Part shown: one piece after another, positions 33,727 to 39,512 of the stretch | How positions within the stretch are numbered: the stretch's first letter is position 1 | How the letters are laid out: each line of letters opens with the position of its first letter | NCBI GenBank assembly: GCA_017509155.1 | Contig: JAFWQE010000059.1 | Coordinates: 1-39,512, forward strand | DNA: 39,512 nt | Source of the DNA: Prevotella sp. | Lineage (GTDB): Bacteria > Bacteroidota > Bacteroidia > Bacteroidales > Bacteroidaceae | Direction of reading: 5' to 3' | Notes under the pieces: generated by a model | Told to the model about the DNA's origin: nothing | What the model saw: the letters and a program-made list of their open reading frames with translations, nothing else | Databases searched by the model: none | Made by a program: the position numbers and the translations under genes

Positions 33727-33814
33727 ACGATTCCATTGGTTTCGTTCGACGAATCCATTGATTTCGTTCAACGATTCCATTGGATTCGTTCAACAATTCC
33801 ATTGGTTTCGTTCC
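33727..33814 (-). repeat. Array of four 22-bp units with internal dyads (locus B)
   Basis: Units start at 33727, 33749, 33771 and 33793, inverted relative to locus A (14855-14942). The third contains ACGATTCCATTGGATTCGT, a 19-bp dyad with one mismatch. Degenerate in-phase units (ACGA...TTCTTC) can be traced to about 33662. The array lies ~75 bp upstream of the receptor's -33 element. Confidence 0.88.
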
Positions 33815-33918
33815 ATCTTTCTGCCGTTTTAATTTCGTTTATCTGCCATTCTTTCTAATTCTTTTTGCCGTTTCTCCCGCGTGTCCCTCGCAGAGTCCTC
33901 GCGCGTTCATAACAAATA

Positions 33919-34070
33919 CTCTGCGAAACTCAGCCAACTCCGCGTGATATAACTCTCGCCGAGTTTGCTGAGTTGCGCAGAGCCTTCCCGCGTGCCAAAT
34001 AAAAAACTCTGCGAGACTCGGCCAACTCCGCGTGAGACATCACTCGCCGAGTAAGCAGAGTCGCGCAGAG
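33919..34070. repeat. Two tandem 88-bp-period hairpin units
   Basis: 33919-33982 and 34007-34070 are close copies exactly 88 bases apart. Each is an imperfect palindrome running from CTCTGCGA to TCGCGCAGAG (or TTGCGCAGAG) around CAACTCCGCGTGA. Linkers containing CCCGCGTG flank them, and a decayed partial unit precedes at about 33890-33918. Confidence 0.88.
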
Positions 34071-34090
34071 ATTTCCCGCGTGATTAAAGG

Positions 34091-34262
34091 TTCGGAAGTT
34101 GTGGTGTCCAGAAGTTCATGAGCTACAGGAGTGGCAGACGTCAGTTTTATTAGCTCCGATTAAAGAATCGCGCTAATAGTATCGTCTGCAACTCCTGAAC
34201 TTCTGCGCTCGGCCAAGGTCATCAGGCCTTGGACGCTCTGTTCGCAGAGAACTCCTGAACTC
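34091..34262. repeat. AGGAGTT-type inverted repeat element, copy 3, interrupted
   Basis: Left arm 34091-34140 and right arm 34183-34206 pair as ...GTGGCAGACG and CGTCTGCAACTCCTGAAC. The loop has a nested stem TATTAGC/GCTAATA. The right arm is interrupted at about 34205-34248 by a segment with its own hairpin (CCAAGG...CCTTGG), then resumes as AACTCCTGAACTCCC. Confidence 0.78.
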
Positions 34263-34280
34263 CCAAGAATAAAGCCAAGA

Positions 34281-34310
34281 ACAGGGACTTAGCGTCGCCC
34301 AAGCCCCTGT
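34281..34310 (-). terminator. Possible terminator after the OadA-like gene
   Basis: ACAGGGGCTT on the minus strand pairs with AAGTCCCTGT (one mismatch) across a 10-base loop. The downstream run is only moderately T-rich (TTTATTC). Confidence 0.4.
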
Positions 34311-34341
34311 CCTATATGATGTGAATATCTATTGAAGCCAC

Positions 34342-36120
34342 CTATTCTTTGTGGTCGCGCTCAATCCATGCGAGTGTCTGGCCCTTCATGACCTTCGCTC
34401 CCTGCTTGGCAGCTATCTCCACGAGCTTGCCGCCCAGGGCAGCGGGAATGGTCTGAATCTCGCCCCATGGCGTCTGGATGTAGCAGAAGGTCTGCCCTTC
34501 CTCGTATTTCTGTCCGATGAACGGCTCCACGCACGGCGCGCACTCGCCGTCGCCAGAGAACTCGTAGTAGATCTGTCCCTTGACAGGAGCCACCAGAGCG
34601 TCGGCCTTGGCGTGCTTGAACTCGGCAATCTTCTCGGGAGAGAGGCTGGCGCCAAGCTTCTGATCCTTCATCTTCTGCAGGTCGGCCAGGAAGTTCTTCT
34701 TGGCCTGTCCGCTCTTGAAGTTACGATACTGCTCGGGGTGCATGGCCAGTTCGTAGAGCTCTTCGTCGTCGGGTCCGTACTCCCATCCGTTCTCGTCCAT
34801 CTCCTTGCGGAAGTCCGGGAGGGCGTTAGGCAGCAGCGTGTGCGGGTCGGCATCGGTAAACTCGCGGCCCTGTTTCTTGGCCAGCTCCACCAGTTCGGCG
34901 TCGATGGTGCCCGGTATCTTTCCACTCTTTCCGAGGATCATGCCCCACATGGCATCGTCCATCATCACGAAGCGTCCCTTGCCCTGCGCCATGGTGAGCA
35001 GGTTCATCAGGGCGATGTTCTTCACGTATTGCGAGAACGGCGTGACGAGTGGCGGATAGCCCACCCGCGGCCATACGTAGGCCACCTCGTCGAAGAGCTT
35101 CACCAGCATGTCGTCGGTAGAGAGCTCCGGCTCGCCCTTGGCGGCCAGTGTCTTGTTGATAATGCTGTGGATGCCTGCCAGGTCGGCCATCATGGAGCCC
35201 ATCATGCCGCCGGGAAGACCGCAGCCAAGCAGCAGCGACGACATGAGCTTGTTGCCGGGATTGATGAAGTAGCCCAGCCAGTCGTCGATGAATTCCTGCG
35301 TGAGTGCACGGGCCTTCATGTAGGCACTCATGTTGATGCCCTTCACCTCGAAGCCTTCGTGCTTCAGCATGGACTGCACGCTGATGATGTCCGGGTGCAC
35401 CTTACCCCATGAAAGCGGCTCGATGGCGGTGTCGATGACGTCGGCGCCGTTGTTGCACACCTCCAGGATGCTGGCCATGGAGAGGCCCGGGCCCGAGTGT
35501 CCATGATACTGGATGATGACATCGGGGTGCTTGGTCTTGATGGCCTTGGTGAGCGCACCGAGCAGGGCGGGCTGACCGATGCCGGCCATGTCCTTCAGGC
35601 AGATTTCCTCGGCACCGGCCTCAATCACCTGGTCGGCAATCTCGGAATAGTACTCCACCGTGTGCACAGGCGAGTTGGTGATGCAGAGCGTGGCCTGCGG
35701 CGTCATGCCGGCTGCCTTGGCCCACTTCACCGAAGGTATGATGTTGCGCACATCGTTGAGGCCGCAGAAGATACGCGGAATATCCACACCCTGCGCGTGC
35801 TTCACCTTATACTGCAGTTCGCGAACGTCATCGGGCACAGGGTACATGCGCAATGCGTTGAGGCCGCGATCGAGCATGTGAGTCTTGATGCCCGCTTCGT
35901 TGAACGGCTTGCAGAAGGCACGCACGGCGGCGTTGGGGTTCTCGCCGGCAAGCAGGTTCACCTGCTCAAAGGCACCACCATTGGTTTCCACACGGTCGAA
36001 CACGCCCATGTCGATAATCACAGGTGCTATGCGCTCCAACTGGTCTTTGCGAGGCTGGAACTTGCCCGAGCTCTGCCACATGTCTCGGTAGACGAGACTG
36101 AACTGGATTTTTTTCTTCAT
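34342..36120 (-). CDS. OadA-like carboxyltransferase with degenerate biotinyl-like tail
   Basis: 592 residues of the oxaloacetate decarboxylase alpha/pyruvate carboxylase B family (HMGL-like TIM barrel). Seen: VYRDMWQSSGKF (the usual DxHQS, with Trp for His), ETNGGAFEQ, LKDMAGIG (catalytic Lys), IQYHGHSGPG (metal-binding HxH), VIDTAIEPLSWG and GLPGGMMGSMM. The conserved carboxylase domain runs to about 500. The C-terminal lipoyl/biotinyl-like fold (from about 515) reads YIQTPWGEIQTI where biotin carriers have (E)AMKM, so the biotinyl lysine is missing. It probably carboxylates or decarboxylates a 2-oxo acid using a separate carrier. It has its own TATATTTG promoter box. Confidence 0.85.
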   Translation of the reverse strand: MKKKIQFSLVYRDMWQSSGKFQPRKDQLERIAPVIIDMGVFDRVETNGGAFEQVNLLAGENPNAAVRAFCKPFNEAGIKTHMLDRGLNALRMYPVPDDVRELQYKVKHAQGVDIPRIFCGLNDVRNIIPSVKWAKAAGMTPQATLCITNSPVHTVEYYSEIADQVIEAGAEEICLKDMAGIGQPALLGALTKAIKTKHPDVIIQYHGHSGPGLSMASILEVCNNGADVIDTAIEPLSWGKVHPDIISVQSMLKHEGFEVKGINMSAYMKARALTQEFIDDWLGYFINPGNKLMSSLLLGCGLPGGMMGSMMADLAGIHSIINKTLAAKGEPELSTDDMLVKLFDEVAYVWPRVGYPPLVTPFSQYVKNIALMNLLTMAQGKGRFVMMDDAMWGMILGKSGKIPGTIDAELVELAKKQGREFTDADPHTLLPNALPDFRKEMDENGWEYGPDDEELYELAMHPEQYRNFKSGQAKKNFLADLQKMKDQKLGASLSPEKIAEFKHAKADALVAPVKGQIYYEFSGDGECAPCVEPFIGQKYEEGQTFCYIQTPWGEIQTIPAALGGKLVEIAAKQGAKVMKGQTLAWIERDHKE

Positions 36121-36182
36121 AACGATTAATAGTTAAACTGTTGATTACGTATGTTTTTTATGATTATGTTCTTTCAAACGTG

Positions 36183-36190
36183 CAAATATA
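36183..36190 (-). promoter_or_regulatory. Promoter -7 box of the OadA-like gene
   Basis: TATATTTG on the minus strand, 62 bases before the start. The -33 TTTG candidates are at off-spacings (12 or 22). Confidence 0.6.
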
Positions 36191-36233
36191 GCTAATTTTT
36201 CTCAAACACGAACAAAATAATCAGAAAAATCAT

Positions 36234-36241
36234 TATCTTTG
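36234..36241 (+). promoter_or_regulatory. Promoter -7 box of the 36259 lipoprotein
   Basis: TATCTTTG ends 17 bases before ATG 36259. It is divergent from the box at 36183-36190. Confidence 0.65.
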
Positions 36242-36258
36242 CCAAAAATTTTCTCAAA

Positions 36259-37011
36259 ATGAAAAAATACACCTTACTTACCTTGGCTTCGGCGGCTATC
36301 ATCTCCATGGCGTGCGGCAACAACGGCGGCCCAGGACTGGAAGAAGAGAAAAGCGTGGGCACAAGCACGCACATAGAAGGCGACTCCACCATCTACGGAC
36401 TGGCCTGCTACGGGTGCACAGACACCGTGCTGGTGTTCCTGCCCGGACGAGGTGGCGACCCCGTGGTATACAATATCCTGCAGGCAACCAAGGACGGACG
36501 AGTCATTGGACATCCAACGGTGGGCGACTGGGTGGCGGTCATCGTGAACGGCACCGACACCACGAAGGCCGACATGGTGATAGACCTGGACCAATTGAAG
36601 GGCACATGGGTGTCGCTGGTGTCGCCAATCCTGCGCGAACGCATTGAGCACGACTACGAAACAGCTGAAGGACAGGCGCACGAAGACTCGCTGCTGAAGG
36701 ATCTGATGCAGCCGGTGGAGATGGGATTCTCGCTCAAGCAGCACTACACGGCACAGGCCGTGGGAAGGCGACTGGCCGCAAGGGCAAGCGACGACAGTCC
36801 CGTCATACTGCCAACGCCACGCAACTACACCGAGTGGCATGTCATCAACGGACAGCTGGTGCTCACCGCCACCGACCCACAGGAGCAGAACGGAGTGAAG
36901 GATGCGGCAAAGAAAATAGATAACGACACCGCCGACTTCATCCTCATGACCCACGACTCCCTCCGCCTCCGCTTCCGCGACGGCGAGCGCGGCTACTACA
37001 GAAAACCCTGA
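36259..37011 (+). CDS. Lipoprotein of unknown function
   Basis: 250 residues with a lipoprotein signal peptide (KKYTLLTLASAAIISMAC, Cys 19) and a polar Gly/Glu linker. The first half has a CYGC pair (YGLACYGCTDTVLVFLPG) and beta-rich sequence. The second half ends with strands (ILMTHDSLRLRFRDGERGYY) reminiscent of lipocalin-like Bacteroidetes lipoproteins, a weak resemblance only. Surface or periplasmic anchoring is expected. It is monocistronic, with its own promoter and a hairpin terminator shared with the converging operon. Confidence 0.8.
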   Translation: MKKYTLLTLASAAIISMACGNNGGPGLEEEKSVGTSTHIEGDSTIYGLACYGCTDTVLVFLPGRGGDPVVYNILQATKDGRVIGHPTVGDWVAVIVNGTDTTKADMVIDLDQLKGTWVSLVSPILRERIEHDYETAEGQAHEDSLLKDLMQPVEMGFSLKQHYTAQAVGRRLAARASDDSPVILPTPRNYTEWHVINGQLVLTATDPQEQNGVKDAAKKIDNDTADFILMTHDSLRLRFRDGERGYYRKP

Positions 37012-37048
37012 CTCCCCCACCCCACAAACAAAGACACTATTGCGACTG

Positions 37049-37056
37049 CAAAGGTA
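37049..37056 (-). promoter_or_regulatory. Orphan TACCTTTG box, antisense to the lipoprotein gene
   Basis: Minus-strand TACCTTTG with GTTG about 20 bases upstream. It would transcribe into the 3' end of the 36259-37011 gene. There is no known product. The rest of the 37012-37130 spacer shows nothing else. Confidence 0.3.
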
Positions 37057-37131
37057 CAACGAGACTACAACTGTTACAACGTGAATTTCAACGAATGCTT
37101 ACCCCCAACTCCACATTCATCAAATTAAAAT

Positions 37132-37173
37132 GGCGGGATTCGCTTTCATCGCGAACCCCGCCGTTTCTTTTTA
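37132..37173. terminator. Terminator between convergent genes
   Basis: GGCGGGATTCGC (37132-37143) pairs with GCGAACCCCGCC (37151-37162), with one mismatch. It is followed by GTTTCTTTTTATTC for the plus-strand gene and ATTTTAATTTG for the minus-strand operon. Confidence 0.85.
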
Positions 37174-37182
37174 TTCTATATT

Positions 37183-37347
37183 TTACTCTTCTTCGTCGCC
37201 CCAAAGATCATTAATATCTTCCTCTCCGAATTCAAATTGATTTTCCTTAGCAAACGGAATGTTAGCCACACCGCTGTTCTCTTTCTGCATGCATTCAAAG
37301 GTATAGGGCATGACTATAGCTGAGGGCTTGATATATTTCTTTTTCAT
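37183..37347 (-). CDS. 54-residue small acidic protein, coupled to the LRR gene
   Basis: ATG 37347 to TAA 37183-37185, starting nine bases after the stop of the LRR surface protein. The N terminus is basic (MKKKYIKPSAIVMPY). The middle is neutral (TFECMQKENSGVANIPFAK). The last 20 residues are half acidic (EFGEEDINDLWGDEEE). It has no signal peptide or membrane helix, and one Cys. Codon use and base composition match the AT-rich LRR gene, not the GC-rich neighbours. MKKKYIKP-type starts recur, in my experience, in short uncharacterised Bacteroidetes proteins; that is recall, not a search. Function unknown. Its spacing and the shared terminator argue that it is real. Confidence 0.75.
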   Translation of the reverse strand: MKKKYIKPSAIVMPYTFECMQKENSGVANIPFAKENQFEFGEEDINDLWGDEEE

Positions 37348-37356
37348 AACAACACT

Positions 37357-39252
37357 TTAATAATTTCTGATAATTACCTTCTTTCCATTCTTCACGTAGA
37401 TGCCCTGCGTAGGATTAGAAACTCTCTGACCAGATAACGTGTAATAGTCATTTTCATTTTCAACTTGGGCATTCACTTCCTGAATATCTGTGGCAATATT
37501 GTCTGTTTCTTCAATGAATAAATCATCTCCTGCAAACTTAGCCGTAAGAACCCCGGTTGATTCGGCACGCTTACCCCAGTTTCCTGTATCAGGAAAAGAC
37601 AAATTCCATTCAGCAGAACGGAATATTTGTGCTGACTCAGTTGGTTTCACAACAAGAGCCTCAGCACCCTCGGCAGATTTAAATACATCAACTGGCAGAC
37701 TCAAGTAAGCTTTGTTGGGACCGCAGTTCACACCTGGCTTAACACGGAATAATCCAACGTAGTCTTCTGCTTGTGCGCCAGCCAATGAAGTACCCTTTAA
37801 GTTTGTCAAGATAAAGTTGCGGTCAGTAACATTTGAGCCTGTATAATAGTCAGCCATGCTGCTTGGAGGATTTGCCGACCAGATAGTAGCCCACTTTGAT
37901 GCAGTCATATCCTTATAGTAAGGATAGATTGTTGTTTTTGCAACTGTTGGAACCATGTAGTTCTTAACATATACAGGCTTTCCTTCGGCATCATTTATTT
38001 TATCAGACTCACGGTTGTAAGGAGCAACATAACCTTCCTTGGTTGGATCGCTTTCCCAATATGGAATCTTAGTAAGCACATAGCCGGCGTTCTTATCTTT
38101 AACCTCACCATACAGAATCACGCCTGTATTAGCAGGGATAGCAAATATCTGCTGCAGTTTCACTGTGTACTGTGTCTTTCCTTCTACAGTAGTTCCTGTA
38201 ACACCTGTTACAAGATAAGCGCGGAAACCGGTAGGAACTATACATGCAACGTTGTCACTGAAAGTTCTCAATACCACCTTTTTGGATGGCTTTTCTGGGT
38301 CGCCACCACCTGCACTAATAAACTCTTTCCATCCGTTAGGATCAGAACAATTTGCAGCATTTTCATAATGCTGGCCAAGCCATTCCTGGAATTTACCTTT
38401 ATTCAACGATGTAGCTACGCTCAGTTTGTGCTGAGTATTCGTGAAATATTCTTCCGCTCCCTTTGGGAAATGCAATGTGGCATAATCTGGGTAGTCAGCG
38501 TTTGTCTGGCCTACTGTATTCTGCTTGTCGAATGCTCCATTAGCAGCTGCAGTATAACCATTAACAGTTACATCGATAAGAGCCTTGATAGCCGCATTCT
38601 GAAAAGCCTGAGTATTGATGTACTCGAGATCCTCAGGAATAGTGATCCGTGAAATAGGAGTGTTGATAACTGCCTGCGTTGCGATATATTTTACAGTTGC
38701 AGGAATCTCAAAAGTGGTTGTAAGTTGGTCATTTTCATCAAAAGTCTTCATGCAGATGCTCTCCAGGCAATGCTTGGGAAGAATTGCTTCTGTTACACCA
38801 TCGAAATAATAGAAAGCCATCACATTCTTCATGTATGTCCGGGTAACCACAGAAGTGGTTTTAGAAATCGGGTCATACTTACGATAATTGACAGTCTCGG
38901 TACTATTCCTGTTCTGTTGGAAATGAGCCCCACTCATATCAACAGTTTTAACATTTGCAAGTTGTGCACGCATGGCTTGGAATGCCTTCATGTTGTCAAT
39001 GTAACCAGTGAGTTTAATTTTGGTTGCACTTGCAATTAAAGCAACTTCATCAGCAGTAAAACTATCAGGCAGACCCGCACCAGAAGCACCAGAAACCTCT
39101 GTGTGACTAATACCATCATCTATCCATGTGGAGTGGTTAGCCGTTCCACCATCAATCGTTACGCTACCATCATTGTTGACGGTAACGGTATAAGCCTTTG
39201 CACCAATCGCAGCTAGAGTGCATATTAAAAGCGTAAATAGTCTTTTCATCAT
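37357..39252 (-). CDS. BspA-like leucine-rich-repeat secreted surface protein
   Basis: 631 residues, signal peptide about 1-20 (LICTLAAIGAKA). An N-terminal LRR_5-like part (about 90-260) has IPATVKYIATQAV, ITIPEDLEYINTQAFQNAA and similar repeats. A long beta-rich middle follows. The C-terminal ~30 residues (YYTLSGQRVSNP, GIYVKNGKKVIIRNY) resemble the C-terminal sorting-type tails of Prevotella exported proteins; type IX secretion is an inference. Two adjacent ATGs (39252, 39249) are possible starts. Composition is clearly AT-richer than the rest of the window. The operon promoter is at 39354, and a small acidic protein gene follows. Confidence 0.85.
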   Translation of the reverse strand: MMKRLFTLLICTLAAIGAKAYTVTVNNDGSVTIDGGTANHSTWIDDGISHTEVSGASGAGLPDSFTADEVALIASATKIKLTGYIDNMKAFQAMRAQLANVKTVDMSGAHFQQNRNSTETVNYRKYDPISKTTSVVTRTYMKNVMAFYYFDGVTEAILPKHCLESICMKTFDENDQLTTTFEIPATVKYIATQAVINTPISRITIPEDLEYINTQAFQNAAIKALIDVTVNGYTAAANGAFDKQNTVGQTNADYPDYATLHFPKGAEEYFTNTQHKLSVATSLNKGKFQEWLGQHYENAANCSDPNGWKEFISAGGGDPEKPSKKVVLRTFSDNVACIVPTGFRAYLVTGVTGTTVEGKTQYTVKLQQIFAIPANTGVILYGEVKDKNAGYVLTKIPYWESDPTKEGYVAPYNRESDKINDAEGKPVYVKNYMVPTVAKTTIYPYYKDMTASKWATIWSANPPSSMADYYTGSNVTDRNFILTNLKGTSLAGAQAEDYVGLFRVKPGVNCGPNKAYLSLPVDVFKSAEGAEALVVKPTESAQIFRSAEWNLSFPDTGNWGKRAESTGVLTAKFAGDDLFIEETDNIATDIQEVNAQVENENDYYTLSGQRVSNPTQGIYVKNGKKVIIRNY

Positions 39253-39353
39253 AACTAGAGGAGTTTAAAAGTTTTATATTTCAATTTAATATTTTTTTCG
39301 CTCTCTATGTAAGATTTCGACATTAAAAGCACAATACATGCTATAATTCGGCG

Positions 39354-39361
39354 CAAAGTTA
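39354..39361 (-). promoter_or_regulatory. Promoter -7 box of the LRR operon
   Basis: TAACTTTG on the minus strand, about 100 bases before the start codon. The leader is AT-rich. The -33 match is weak. Confidence 0.6.
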
Positions 39362-39413
39362 AACAATTTATCCTAAATTCCGCAGTACTTTAGTTTAACT
39401 TTCTTTATAAGTT

Positions 39414-39512
39414 CCTGAGCAACAAAAAGTTGCCCAGGATTTTGCCATGTCAGAAATTTCACTTATCTTAGTACTGCAATTCAAAACAAGCAAATTCATC
39501 AATGACATGGCA
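39414..39512. repeat. Hairpin and inverted repeat at the window edge
   Basis: CCTGAGCAAC-AAAAA-GTTGCCCAGG (39414-39438) is a 10-bp stem with one mismatch. TGCCATGTCA (39443-39452) is repeated inverted as TGACATGGCA (39503-39512), the last bases of the window. This could be the end of a mobile element or an operator pair, and it is cut by the window end. Confidence 0.5.

Overview
The window is a Prevotella-like Bacteroidales chromosome segment. Two things support this. First, many genes are preceded by the Bacteroidetes -7 box TAnnTTTG. Three sites are perfect TTTG-N19-TAnnTTTG promoters: a tRNA, a GH9 cellulase and a sensor kinase. There are few Shine-Dalgarno sequences. Second, the gene content is typical: a divergent LptD, an OMP_b-brl_3/TonB-type receptor, LytS/LytTR regulation, DUF4369, a BspA-like LRR protein with a Prevotella-type C-terminal tail, GH9 and GH2. 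Most of the window is GC-rich (high fifties percent by eye). The last ~2.3 kb is clearly AT-richer.

Layout. 1-240: an 88-bp tandem repeat. 248-3769: mfd (-). 3883-5945: a rightward set of polyprenol-phosphate glycosyltransferase, PlsC-like acyltransferase and DEDDh exonuclease. 6015-6088: tRNA-Arg(CCG) (-). 6437-7474: asnA with a strong terminator. 7663-9441: dnaX (-), divergent from a divIC/ftsB-like gene and a small membrane protein (9522-10272). 10380-14550: a rightward run of DUF4369 lipoprotein, pyrC, free-standing MetH-activation protein and membrane metallophosphoesterase. 14551-15611: a kilobase without genes, full of repeats. 15612-20994 (-): CPA2 antiporter, pepT, GH9. 21167-21829: mgtC. 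21855-22180: a 202-bp MITE-like element touching a second inverted-repeat element. 22201-25086: lptD (-). 25450-28846: GH2 and HD hydrolase (-). 28885-30936: LytTR regulator and LytS-type kinase (-). 31080-33542: outer-membrane receptor (-). 33640-34341: another repeat-dense gap. 34342-36120: OadA-like carboxyltransferase (-). 36259-37011: lipoprotein. 37183-39252 (-): AT-rich operon of an LRR surface protein followed 9 nt later by a 54-residue acidic small protein.

Most protein genes are housekeeping or envelope functions. The unusual content is in the spacers: (i) two inverted loci each carrying four 22-bp units with a 19-bp dyad; (ii) three copies of a long inverted repeat built from 8-9-bp AGGAGTT words; (iii) a TTAA-flanked palindromic 202-bp element; (iv) tandem 88-bp hairpins; and (v) short tandem repeats just before start codons. 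At the protein level the best leads are the uncharacterised 54-residue partner of the LRR surface protein, the OadA-like enzyme whose biotinyl-like tail lacks the biotin lysine, and a GH2 enzyme with an unusually short second domain.
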